A stretch of 8,901 bases of DNA from Planctomycetaceae bacterium UBA2671 (lineage in GTDB: Bacteria; Planctomycetota; Planctomycetia; Planctomycetales; Planctomycetaceae). Position numbers and translations under genes: made by a program. The stretch spans positions 10,393-19,293 of the forward strand of contig DEML01000045.1 in assembly GCA_002359185.1 (NCBI GenBank), given 5' to 3'. How positions within the stretch are numbered: the first letter of the stretch is position 1; each line of letters opens with the position of its first letter. Under the pieces are notes generated by a model. It was given only the letters and a program-made list of their open reading frames with translations. It searched no databases and had not been told where the DNA came from. Of this stretch, positions 1 to 7,466 are shown piece by piece.

Positions 1-316
1 TACCGAGAAAGAGCATGGTCGTCGTCCTGTGAGAAAGACTGAGTGTGATTCCCCAGCGATAGGAAAATCACATTTCCCAATCAAAGCAACTCTTTCATGG
101 ATATCAAAGGAACAGCACGACTTCTCGCTGCAGATCAGTGACATCCGTATTGTGAATGTCGAGTGACACAACATCCTTGTTGGAATACTTTAGCCATCCG
201 TAGGCAGTGGATCGGGGGACTCCGGTCTGAACTGCGAGTTGAACGTTCCCTGTTGTTCGTACCAGTTCTTTGAGTCGATGATCGTATCGTTGTTATGCTC
301 GAGAAATCGTGTCCAT
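1..316 (-). pseudogene. Decayed transposase N-terminus (DDE/integrase-core type)
   Basis: Reading the minus strand from an ATG at 316 gives MDTISRA, then an in-frame TAA, then about 60 codons in the same frame beginning QRYDHRLKELV and continuing with a helix-turn-helix-like stretch (LAVQTGVPRSTAYGWLK) and VVSLDIHNTDVTDLQREVV, ending at TGA (104-106). More stops follow before the window edge, and the reading seems to move to another frame (ERVALIGK). This looks like the DNA-binding N-terminus of a transposase of the kind that carries a DDE integrase core further downstream; the core is not in the window. At least two nonsense changes and a probable frameshift make it non-functional. The exact IS family cannot be fixed from this part. 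The likely IS end lies about 110 bases upstream (402-424). Confidence 0.65.
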
Positions 317-592
317 ACCGGAATTATCGTGACACTTCAAACCAGTGGCTAGACCTGAGAAATTGAGTCGGTAATTTGTCGGGAACTCGGACAGGAAATA
401 TCAGAATGTTATGACAGACTGCAGGGCAAAGAAATACTCAATCAGAGTCCATAAAAAAAAGAAATTACAAGAGGCACAATTCGATCATTATTACAGTGTG
501 AGTTATCATTGAGTAGCGAACTTTTAGAAGTAATGAAACATTATTCATGCGAAACGCTTTGGCTCAGTGACTGAATTTCTTTGCAATTAATA
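317..592. other. AT-rich intergenic region without a gene
   Basis: Apart from the 23-base inverted-repeat copy at 402-424, nothing is recognisable here. The stretch 425-592 is AT-rich with a run of eight or more A at about 452-460. No convincing terminator for the methyltransferase gene that ends at 593 was seen. No ORF has a credible start or family resemblance. Confidence 0.5.
402..424 (-). repeat. Insertion-sequence-like terminal repeat, left copy
   Basis: The reverse complement of these 23 bases matches 8879-8901 at 22 of 23 positions (the single difference is at 411 versus 8892). Similarity stops right after the 23 bases on the side facing the window interior. It lies upstream of the transposase remnant and is oriented so that an IS would start at 424 and run left through the remnant. 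This is best read as the 5' terminal region of an insertion sequence. The transposase-distal end is not in the window. Confidence 0.6.
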
Positions 593-1360
593 TTAAGCTG
601 ATTTAATCCCAACGAACGTCCCCCGGCGTTCTTCCACATAGCGACCGGAGAGCATTTGATCGGCGATGTCTGCCCCCAAACTGTCGAACTGTTCAAAGAC
701 GAGATCAAAACCGACGGATTTGATTTCTCCCAGCAACGCTTCCCGTTGAATCCAGAACGAACGGTAATTGTCCCACGAAGCCCATTTTGCTGACTCGCGA
801 TCATTCAATTCTTTTTGACTGGCATATTCCTGATACCATTGCCCGGGCAACCCTTCATGTTTCTCCATTGGAGATAATTTGAACTTATCATTTTTGACAA
901 CACCCGCTGAAAAGTGAGTCTGTAGAATTAAGGTCTGCCGAGTCACGTTCGAGAGGAGTTTCAAAAACTCGCGGGGACGATCGATGTGGTAAAATAATCC
1001 ACAGCAGAACATCACATCGAACTCGCCATACTGGGCGATGTTCCAGGCATCATCTTTGACAAACTCCAGGAGAGGAAGATCGGTCTTCGATTTCACATAC
1101 CGGCAGGCTTCCATGTTTGATTCCCGCACCTCCAGCCCAAGCACCGAAAATCCCATCCGTGCAAATTCCACCGCATACCCGCCTTCCAGACATCCCAAAT
1201 CCGCAATCCGAATCTGGTCTCTTCCTGAAGGATACAAAGTCGCAAGGAGACGTTTCGTGGCCTGTAGCCATGCATGTTCTTCAAATCGACCTGCCTCGCT
1301 TCCAATGGTGAAACTGCCGTCGTCCAGGCGAATATTGTGAGCAGTGAAGTCAACAGCCAT
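593..1360 (-). CDS. Class I SAM-dependent methyltransferase
   Basis: Predicted cytoplasmic methyltransferase of 255 residues with a Rossmann-type fold. SAM-binding motif I is ADLGCLEGG (residues 53-61); the acidic residue at the end of strand 2 is in GLEVRESN (E77); VKDDAWN (101-107) follows, and motif IV is FDVMFCCGLFYHIDRP (114-129), the usual catalytic-side loop of small-molecule and glycan methyltransferases. The C-terminal third (about 155-235) is rich in W, Q and charged residues and is probably the substrate lid. The substrate cannot be named. The length is normal for the family. The ATG at 1360 follows a weak AGGGAA-like site. It lies 81 bases downstream of the DUF1569 gene on the same strand, so the two may be cotranscribed. 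A CmoB-like or sugar-methylating role is possible but unproven. Confidence 0.85.
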   Translation of the reverse strand: MAVDFTAHNIRLDDGSFTIGSEAGRFEEHAWLQATKRLLATLYPSGRDQIRIADLGCLEGGYAVEFARMGFSVLGLEVRESNMEACRYVKSKTDLPLLEFVKDDAWNIAQYGEFDVMFCCGLFYHIDRPREFLKLLSNVTRQTLILQTHFSAGVVKNDKFKLSPMEKHEGLPGQWYQEYASQKELNDRESAKWASWDNYRSFWIQREALLGEIKSVGFDLVFEQFDSLGADIADQMLSGRYVEERRGTFVGIKSA

Positions 1361-1441
1361 GATTTAATTTCCCTAGAGTAAAGAGCTGGAAACCGTAGAG
1401 AGTGGATATTATCAATCTGGACTGGAGAATACATTCGTCTG

Positions 1442-1909
1442 TCAGTCTTCACTTCTCTGAGTCGGCACTAAAAACCTCAGATGATGGGAGAAATGTGCTA
1501 ACTGCAGTTGCTCAGCCGTTGCATAACTCAGGTGACCAAACAGAGGAGAGGGATGAATTTCGCCCTGATAATTGCGAAACCGGATAATCGTCTGCAGCAG
1601 TTTATCCACCGCTTCTGAAGCTTCATAAACTGTAGCTGGGAATGTCGGATTCCCAGCTTTGAAGCCATCGGACAGAATTCGCATCAACATCGATTTTCCA
1701 GCAGTGTTTCGGATCACAGCAAACATCACTCTCATCGGAAGAATAATCTTCGGAAACCCATTCATCGGGAATTGCATCCAGTCATTCAGATGCAGAGCCG
1801 TCTGGGCCAGATTCCACTTTCCTTGAAACTGGTATCCCTTCAATAAATTTTGAAGATCACTTTCGACACTTCCCCAATCCGTAAATCTTAATGATCTTAG
1901 CTGTTCCAT
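1442..1909 (-). CDS. DUF1569 (DinB-like four-helix) protein
   Basis: A 155-residue protein resembling DUF1569, a branch of the DinB/YfiT-like fold that is common in planctomycetes. The fold binds a metal ion through three histidines. Candidates here are H40 in TALHLNDW and H139 and H143 in LAHFSHHLRFL, close to the C-terminus, with the family-like GHLSYATAEQLQLAHF stretch before them. N-terminal LRFTDWGSVESDL also fits. The open frame extends upstream to 2110, but the ATG at 1909 is chosen because it has a good Shine-Dalgarno sequence (AGGAGA) and the extra 67 codons match nothing in the family, whose usual length is about 150-170. Function is unknown; DinB-fold proteins often act in thiol-dependent or metal-dependent transfer reactions. 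The methyltransferase gene follows on the same strand. Confidence 0.75.
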   Translation of the reverse strand: MEQLRSLRFTDWGSVESDLQNLLKGYQFQGKWNLAQTALHLNDWMQFPMNGFPKIILPMRVMFAVIRNTAGKSMLMRILSDGFKAGNPTFPATVYEASEAVDKLLQTIIRFRNYQGEIHPSPLFGHLSYATAEQLQLAHFSHHLRFLVPTQRSED

Positions 1910-2407
1910 TTGATGTCTCTCCTGATAAATAGTGTCTTCTTCTCCCATTTCACAAGACGCTATCCATTCACAGTCCAGGGAAGATAAATTCTGATCATCT
2001 TGTGGGAAATTACCTTTCTGGAAAAGCATGAATTCAGATCGCAGGTTGGGTAACGCTTTACTAACCCAACCAGTTTGTTTGAATCTTGCGAGATAATAAT
2101 TATATCCCAATGCTCATCTGGAATATTGTACAAGTGACCATAATCGTTGCAGGAAAGGAGTTTTCTATTCATTTTCTCCGTAAATTCAGTCCCAAACTTA
2201 TGGCAAAATTACTGACGACATAAATATTCGCTTACTTGTAAATGAGTAACCGAAATCATAATCGGAAGTTGAAATTCATCTTGAGTAAAAATGAGAAGTC
2301 GATGTACATTTCCGCCTCAAACGGACTCGCGTCCAGTATGCAATCCTGTTTATGGCGTGTTTCTCTGCGAAACGATCAGGATAAATCAATTCAGATGTTG
2401 AAAAACG
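1910..2407. other. Divergent intergenic region with a doubtful small ORF
   Basis: This gap of about 500 bases separates the minus-strand DUF1569/methyltransferase pair from the plus-strand acyltransferase pair and should contain both promoters. No clear -35/-10 pair could be identified. A minus-strand ORF of 70 codons (2172 down to 1960) begins with ATG preceded closely by GGAGA and has a fairly protein-like N-terminus (DYGHLYNIPDEHWDIIIIS). A second frame overlapping it joins the DUF1569 frame (from 2110). These could be a decayed gene with a frameshift, but no family is recognised and chance is not excluded. Confidence 0.3.
1918..1923 (-). promoter_or_regulatory. Shine-Dalgarno site deciding the DUF1569 start
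   Basis: On the minus strand AGGAGA stands 8 bases before the ATG at 1909. This is one of the two good ribosome binding sites in the window and rules in favour of the short form of the protein over a start at 2110. Confidence 0.65.
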
Positions 2408-3805
2408 ATGCTATTCAGTTCCCTGATCTTTCTGTGCCTGTTCCTGCCGCTCGTTCTTGCCATTTATTATCTGATTGGTAAGGATCTTCGGAATCAGTTC
2501 CTGCTTATTGCGAGCCTCGTGTTTTATGCGTGGGGCGAAGGCCGACTTGTCATTCTGCTGCTGCTCTCCCTGATCTTTAACTACGTCCTGGCGGCTCGAA
2601 TAGGCAAGCTGATCTGCGATCGGACTCAAGAATCTGCGAGCCGGGCTAGAATTCTGCTGGTGTTTGCTGTCGTCGCAAATCTGATTCCGTTGGCCTACTA
2701 CAAGTATTCCCAGTTCCTGCTGGGCGATCTGGTTGACCCGATCATCGGTGAGGGCTGGTTTGATGTCGCTTTGCCGCTCGGGATCAGTTTCTACACGTTT
2801 CAGGCGATGAGTTACGTGATTGACGTCTATCGCAGAGACGCTTCACCCGCTAAAAGTTTTACGCACTTTGCCTGCTATGTCACCTGCTTTCCCCAACTCG
2901 TGGCTGGTCCCATCGTTCGCTACAAAGATGTGTCCTTACAATTGATTGAACGGGTCACCTCCATCGATAAATTTCACGAAGGGATCAAGCGTTTCGTGAT
3001 CGGGCTTGCCAAAAAAGTTCTCATTGCGAACACGCTTGCGGTTTATGCAGATGTTGCATTTGGGCTTCCGGTTGCAGATCTCAGTATCGAACATGCCTGG
3101 ATCGGGGCGATCTGCTATGCCTTGCAGATTTATTTTGACTTCTCAGGCTACTCAGACATGGCGATCGGTTTAGGACTGATGCTCGGCTTCCGATTTGCGG
3201 AGAATTTCAACTATCCCTATGTAGCCCTCTCGATACAGGATTTCTGGTCTCGCTGGCATATCTCGCTTTCCACCTGGTTCCGGGATTATCTCTACATTCC
3301 GCTGGGGGGAAACCGAAACGGCAAGCTGAGAACGATCGTCAATCTCTGGATTGTCTTCCTGCTGTGTGGCTTATGGCACGGAGCCAGCTGGAACTTCGTA
3401 CTCTGGGGAGCCTATTTCGGAGCCTTTCTCTCCCTCGAACGCATCAGCAACAAAAACTTGACGGCGAACGTGCCCATCATTTTTCGGCGGTGTTATGTCA
3501 TACTCGTAGTACTGGTGGGCTGGGTATTGTTCCGGTCAACGACGCTCGAACAGACCGCAGGATATCTGGCAGCGATGGCTGGTCAGGGGACCGGCATGCT
3601 CTGGTCGTACCCCTTTAAAACGGATCTGATATTAGCGCTCTGCTTCGGAATCTTATTTTCGATGCCAGTCCAACAGTCCCTGGCACGAATTCCTCCTCGA
3701 ATTCGCGGAGGAGTCGAACCTCTCTATATCATGACGCTGATGGCATCATCGATGCTGCTTCTGGTTAATGGAACACACAATCCGTTCCTGTATTTCAGGT
3801 TTTGA
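2408..3805 (+). CDS. MBOAT-family membrane O-acyltransferase, AlgI-like
   Basis: Multi-pass inner-membrane acyltransferase of 465 residues, the usual AlgI length. In AlgI-type systems it moves acetyl groups from a cytoplasmic donor across the membrane for O-acetylation of an exported polysaccharide. The N-terminus MLFSSLIFLCLFLPLVLAIY and FYAWGEGRLV (39-48) are typical of AlgI/PatA-like members. Other hallmarks are LPLGISFYTFQAMSYVIDVY (122-141), PQLVAGPIVRY (162-172), QIYFDFSGYSDMAIGLGLMLG (from 240), RWHISLSTWFRDYLYIPLGG (282-301) and GLWHGASWNF (321-330). H324 corresponds to the invariant MBOAT histidine and H284 is the second conserved one. About ten hydrophobic segments are visible. ATG 2408 is the first start after an in-frame TGA; no good Shine-Dalgarno site is seen. 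It is 6 bases ahead of the AlgX/AlgJ-like gene, so the two almost certainly form an operon. The polysaccharide substrate is unknown. Confidence 0.93.
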   Translation: MLFSSLIFLCLFLPLVLAIYYLIGKDLRNQFLLIASLVFYAWGEGRLVILLLLSLIFNYVLAARIGKLICDRTQESASRARILLVFAVVANLIPLAYYKYSQFLLGDLVDPIIGEGWFDVALPLGISFYTFQAMSYVIDVYRRDASPAKSFTHFACYVTCFPQLVAGPIVRYKDVSLQLIERVTSIDKFHEGIKRFVIGLAKKVLIANTLAVYADVAFGLPVADLSIEHAWIGAICYALQIYFDFSGYSDMAIGLGLMLGFRFAENFNYPYVALSIQDFWSRWHISLSTWFRDYLYIPLGGNRNGKLRTIVNLWIVFLLCGLWHGASWNFVLWGAYFGAFLSLERISNKNLTANVPIIFRRCYVILVVLVGWVLFRSTTLEQTAGYLAAMAGQGTGMLWSYPFKTDLILALCFGILFSMPVQQSLARIPPRIRGGVEPLYIMTLMASSMLLLVNGTHNPFLYFRF

Positions 3806-3811
3806 GAAAAC

Positions 3812-5071
3812 ATGTCGAGTGATCAACGGAATTCAAAGATCATCCTGATCGTTCTCTTTCTGGGGATGATTTGGATCCCGCTTGTTATGAGCGTCCTGGG
3901 AATTTGTAAACAGTCCGAGAGCAGCTTTATGTATTTTGAGTGGAGAAATCCGCATCACTATCCTCCGACACCTCAAACTGTCGCTGAACTTTCGGCCTAT
4001 CCGGGCGCATTTGAGAAGGCATTTAACGATCACTTCCCGCTTCGAGAATCCAGTATTCAACTCTATGGCAAACTCTGTATTCAGGGTCTCGATACCTCGC
4101 CACGTTCGCAGTTATTACTGGGGCAGAACGGACATTGTTACCTTGCGAGCCACTATGACGATCGTAGCTGCTCGGCTGCTCTTGCCCCGATTCAAATCAA
4201 TGAAGAAGCACTCTCCCATGAGGTCGCTCAAGTCGAAGCTTATGGCGAATTTCTGCAGAGTCTGCCGATTCCTAGTGTCATGATTTCCATTCCCACAAGT
4301 CATGTACTGGATTTCGATAATCTGCCTGAGTTCATCCAGCGTCAGGCTGATCCGGAAGCATTAGAGGCTCCCCAAAATCTTCGGGTGATGAAATCTGTTT
4401 CCAATCCAGTCCGTGAACAATACATGCTATTGCCTTATGAAAGAATCCGTCAGGCAAATGCACAATATCCGCTATATGCGGAAAAGAACTTTCACTGGCA
4501 TACAGGGCGATACACGTGGCTCATGGCCAGCAGCATCGCTGAGCATTTCGGGATTGCAAAATATGAAGAACCAAAATCAGAAGAATTTCAATACGAGTCC
4601 ACCAATTCAGATCTGAATCAGTTCGCCAGTTATAAGATGATCAGCCGCAATGTTGAGGTATACCGTCCCGAGACCTGGCAAAAACTCGGCATCGTTGATC
4701 AGATGGCTAGCGATATCTACCCGAATCTCCCACCATTGAATCACACTCGATACACCGTCAACCCGAAACGTGAGCAATGTATTCTGGTCGTGGGTGAATC
4801 CTTTACGCCGATGCTGAACTCCGACCTCGCCCGGTATTTCGGCGAAGTGATTTCAGTAAATTACAATGTGGCCCGGCAGGATCCTGAAATCCGAAATTGG
4901 CTGAAAGTCGTCATGAGGGACGTCCGCCCTGATTACGTCGTGTTTCTCCATCATCAAATTTTCCATATTTCTGATGCTTTCATAGCGGATTATCGCGAGC
5001 TTCAGGATGCTGAACGTTCGATTCAACAAATCGCCGCGGAACCCGGAAGTCAACAATCAATGGTAAAATAA
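3812..5071 (+). CDS. AlgX/AlgJ-like SGNH-type acetyltransferase partner, membrane-anchored
   Basis: A 419-residue protein with one N-terminal hydrophobic segment (about 9-31, signal anchor) and an extracytoplasmic domain. FNDHFPLRES (71-80) followed by LLLGQNGHCYLA (101-112) is the entry pattern of the AlgX/AlgJ domain. These proteins take acetyl from the MBOAT partner and place it on the polysaccharide using an Asp-His-Ser triad. The His-containing motif appears as NFHWH (226-230), with Asn where D-x-H-W is usual; the serine motif appears as VVGESF (326-331) instead of GDSF. His228 and Ser330 are kept. VRPDYVVFLHHQ (371-382) is the usual strand after it. The gene follows the MBOAT gene by 6 bases, giving strong functional linkage. 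The Asp-to-Asn change could lower activity or mean another acid is used. Assignment to the fold is confident; the exact reaction is inferred. Confidence 0.8.
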   Translation: MSSDQRNSKIILIVLFLGMIWIPLVMSVLGICKQSESSFMYFEWRNPHHYPPTPQTVAELSAYPGAFEKAFNDHFPLRESSIQLYGKLCIQGLDTSPRSQLLLGQNGHCYLASHYDDRSCSAALAPIQINEEALSHEVAQVEAYGEFLQSLPIPSVMISIPTSHVLDFDNLPEFIQRQADPEALEAPQNLRVMKSVSNPVREQYMLLPYERIRQANAQYPLYAEKNFHWHTGRYTWLMASSIAEHFGIAKYEEPKSEEFQYESTNSDLNQFASYKMISRNVEVYRPETWQKLGIVDQMASDIYPNLPPLNHTRYTVNPKREQCILVVGESFTPMLNSDLARYFGEVISVNYNVARQDPEIRNWLKVVMRDVRPDYVVFLHHQIFHISDAFIADYRELQDAERSIQQIAAEPGSQQSMVK

Positions 5072-5118
5072 TGATGTGACAATGATATCTCCGGTGCCAT
5101 TCAGCGTGCATTTACAGT

Positions 5119-5499
5119 GTGACGAGACGCAAGAAATTGCCCGGGCAAGCAGCGGTAATGATGAGCGTCGTCCTTATTAGAAAACATGCGATTGTCAAGC
5201 CGATCTTCTTGAACTCAAAGCGGGTCCCCACTCTCAATTCCTTTCTGCTTCCCAGCAACATTGAATTCAACTCCGTGAGATTAAGCGCTGCTGATTCCGG
5301 CATCGCCCACATTTCGGCCAGCGGTGAACGCCTTGCGATCAGTGGAGATCGAAGCAAAAATGATGATGGATTGCTTTATCTAACACAAAGTGCAGATGGC
5401 AAACTACTACACACTCATTATGAGCAGTTCAATAATCGGGTGACACAAACATTTCTGAATTCTGCCAAGAACCAAGGTATGTCACTTGATAAGAAATAA
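5119..5499 (+). CDS. Hypothetical protein of 126 residues
   Basis: Not recognised. The frame opens with GTG 47 bases after the AlgX/AlgJ-like gene, without a Shine-Dalgarno site, and ends at TAA 5499. The first 35 residues are basic and partly hydrophobic (KLPGQAAVMMSVVLI), not a clear signal peptide. The second half has a regular, soluble-protein look (SAADSGIAHISASGERLAIS, DDGLLYLTQSADGKLLHTHY). It may be the third gene of the acetylation operon or the 3' remnant of a larger secreted protein that lost its start. The codon pattern looks coding. The ORF starting at 5500 directly behind it looks spurious, and nothing recognisable lies between 5500 and 5622. Confidence 0.4.
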   Translation: MTRRKKLPGQAAVMMSVVLIRKHAIVKPIFLNSKRVPTLNSFLLPSNIEFNSVRLSAADSGIAHISASGERLAISGDRSKNDDGLLYLTQSADGKLLHTHYEQFNNRVTQTFLNSAKNQGMSLDKK

Positions 5500-5622
5500 A
5501 TGAGTTTTCATTGTCAATACGTATGCGGAACAAGGAATGTATTTTTCAGCCCTGAATACAAACAAAAGCACTATCAAATCTGTTCACATTTGCCAGTTCA
5601 ATATTTGAGGCTTTTGTTTCGG

Positions 5623-5899
5623 TTAGGCCACCTTCCGCTCAAACGACTTGATCAATCCACCAACGTATTTCTTGACTTCAATCTGATCAATGGAAATTGT
5701 CTCCACTTCACCAGGTTCCTCGCGAATCGGTGGCAAGTGGTCCGTTATCAAAGTAGAAATTGTCAGGATCGCTTGGAAAGCGATCCTCTGGATTATCAAT
5801 CCCGTTGGAAGGCTTTCCCTTTTTCATTCCTACTGAGTTGAAGACTTGTCTTTTAAAGGCAGTCAAGTTGATGGAATTTCGTATTGCGTTTCCAGCCAC
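5623..5899 (-). pseudogene. Possible small frameshifted gene behind the recombinase
   Basis: Two overlapping minus-strand frames look coding in turn. The first (from GTG 5899, overlapping the recombinase 3' end, to TGA at 5708) contains LTAFKRQVFNSVGMKKGKPS and NPEDRFPSDPDNFYFDNG. The second, one base shifted, covers LPPIREEPGEVETISIDQIE and VKKYVGGLIKSFERKVA and stops at TAA 5623-5625. A single indel near 5720-5730 would join them into one protein of about 90 residues. No family is recognised and there is no Shine-Dalgarno site. The hairpin at 5765-5787 lies inside. It could equally be two chance ORFs; the charged, low-stop C-terminal part is the better supported half. Confidence 0.3.
5765..5787. 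repeat. Perfect 10-bp hairpin with 3-base loop
   Basis: AGGATCGCTT (5765-5774), loop GGA, AAGCGATCCT (5778-5787): a perfect 10-bp stem about 75 bases beyond the recombinase 3' end. No U-tract follows on either strand, so it is not a classical intrinsic terminator. It may still act as a transcript 3' end or a protein-binding palindrome. Confidence 0.6.
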
Positions 5900-7395
5900 G
5901 AAATAGCGCGATCAAGAAGCTTTCCTGGAACCTTCGTGTAGTGCTTGTCCGAAATCTTATCAGGCGCGTGACCGAGAAAAAGATCCTCAAGACTTTGAAA
6001 CCGCTCTTCATCTCGTAGCATGGACGCTTAGGTTTTCTTGAAGGACTTCAGAGGCTTTTTGATGTCCTCTTTTTTTCTCAGACGGTCGAAAGCGTTTTTC
6101 ACATTATCTGTTTTCTTAAACTTGCCGTCTGAGCCAATTTGTTCGGTACAAATCGCAGAGCCGTTTGCGTTCTCCAGTAATCGCCCAGATGATACCGGAC
6201 TTCGCTCCTGTCGAAGTAGGCGAAACGTCTCCGACCACAACAGATAACTGACAGTCGGCACATTTTCAAACTGCGAGGTTTTTGATCGCTTGCGAGTAAT
6301 CCGACCTTGTTCCCAATCCACTTCTTCGACGGTGAGGTCAGATATATCTTTCTGAGTCATTCCACAATTGAGCATTAGCAGGATGTAGAGCCGCGTCCGG
6401 TCCGATGCAGCCTTGAGTAATCGAGTGACCTCATCGCAAGTGTAAACAACTACTGCCGGTGTATTCGACCCAATATTCAGAGGACCGGATTTCCCGTCCA
6501 GAACGCGAGGAAGCGTTGGAATCGCTTCGATCTGCCACAACCAGCGAACAAAGGCTTTGACGGTTTTTAAATAATGTTGAGCTGTTGTCCGGGACCACTC
6601 CTTGACCTTCAGGTTGCTCAGCAGATGACTCTGGTACTTCAGCAGAGCGCTGCCGTCGATTTCGGCTACTCCCATGTCCCTTCCCAACCAGTCGCGGAAA
6701 TACGAGAGATGTAGTCGGATTGCATAGGCCCTGCCAGCGCTCAGCTGACCGACTTCGACCTGTTGTTCCTTTTGGCTGATATACTCTTCAACATGAGTGT
6801 GCAACGTGTCATCTCGCAAAGCAGTTCGACGCTCCTGTTGCTTGAGTCGATCTCGCCAGATGTCACGCGTAATTCTCTGCGGACTGCCATCGATCATTTC
6901 TGCATACTCGGCAGCTTTGGCGGATGTAAGAGTGGGGAGAGTACGGAATTCGACGTTCCCTTCCGCAAGATCAGCTGCGGTCTGCTCCAACAAATTTTCA
7001 GGAAGCTCGATCGTTGGCATCTTGAGTTGGTCCGTGAACCAATCAGAGGCTCGAAGAGGTGACAATGCAGGAGATTCCACACGCGTACGCAGAGACCTCA
7101 CCTTCTCAAAAGCAATCGTTGCCATGTCCAGATCACCGTGACGATTCGACCAGGCCAGCACCTGCTCCCACTCCTCGATTGCCTGCTCATATTGTAATTG
7201 ATGGGGCCGAGGGGCATTTGCATCAACTCGAAGCTTCTCAGTCTCCCAGGCTACAATAGCCGCCTCATAGGCATCCCGGTCATATTTCCCGCTTCCCCCC
7301 GAATAATAATACACCTTATCCTTGTACTTCTTCCGCCAGCGACCATCACGTCCATTGCTGCCCGCCTGCCATGTCAAACGAAACTTGCGTGGCAT
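5863..7395 (-). pseudogene. Tyrosine recombinase (integrase) interrupted by in-frame TAA
   Basis: Site-specific recombinase that would cut and join DNA at att sites. From ATG 7395 the frame gives 455 residues to a TAA at 6028-6030, then continues in the same frame for 54 residues to TGA at 5863. The first part has an N-terminal segment (1-190), a core-binding domain (about 195-300, with LSYFRDWLGRDMGVAEID) and the start of the catalytic domain: YILLMLNCGMTQKDISDLTV (337-356) and GRITRKRSKT (364-373). It breaks at PLKSFKKT. After the stop come ASMLRDEERF, FLGHAPDKISDKHYTKV (LGH box and the probable nucleophile Tyr) and LLDRAISWLE. Box I lacks its Arg and HxxR reads KSFK; the former is, as far as I recall, usual in this planctomycete group. 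One base change (for example TCA to TAA) explains the stop. As it stands the product lacks the tyrosine and should be inactive. The start is supported by GAGAGGAA; the frame is open to GTG 7497, but that part encodes a (RYHQ)4 repeat. Confidence 0.85.
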
Positions 7396-7402
7396 ACCCC
7401 CA

Positions 7403-7410
7403 TTCCTCTC
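7403..7410 (-). promoter_or_regulatory. Shine-Dalgarno site deciding the recombinase start
   Basis: On the minus strand GAGAGGAA stands 7 bases before the ATG at 7395. It supports this start over the GTG at 7497, which would translate the 12-bp direct repeats into a fourfold RYHQ extension. Confidence 0.65.
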
Positions 7411-7418
7411 ATTGACTT

Positions 7419-7466
7419 GGTGATACCTTTGGTGATACCTTTGGTGATACCTTTGGTGATACCTTT
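7419..7466 (+). repeat. Four perfect 12-bp direct repeats (iterons)
   Basis: GGTGATACCTTT occurs four times without a gap or mismatch (starts at 7419, 7431, 7443 and 7455). Each unit contains an interrupted palindrome GGT-GAT-ACC. The array lies between the recombinase Shine-Dalgarno site and the tRNA-derived att segment, where recombinase arm-type sites or repressor operators are often found. Being 12 bp long, it also keeps any overlapping frame open. Confidence 0.9.

Noticed and set aside
1910..2110. N-terminal extension of the DUF1569 protein to 222 residues
   Set aside because: The 67 extra residues fit no part of the family and the internal ATG at 1909 has a good Shine-Dalgarno site at the right distance.
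5500..5841. 113-codon plus-strand ORF directly after the hypothetical gene
   Set aside because: Composition is rich in C, F, H and R without domain-like pattern, and it overlaps better minus-strand candidates including the hairpin.
7419..7466. CRISPR array
   Set aside because: The 12-bp units are contiguous, with no spacers and no cas genes.
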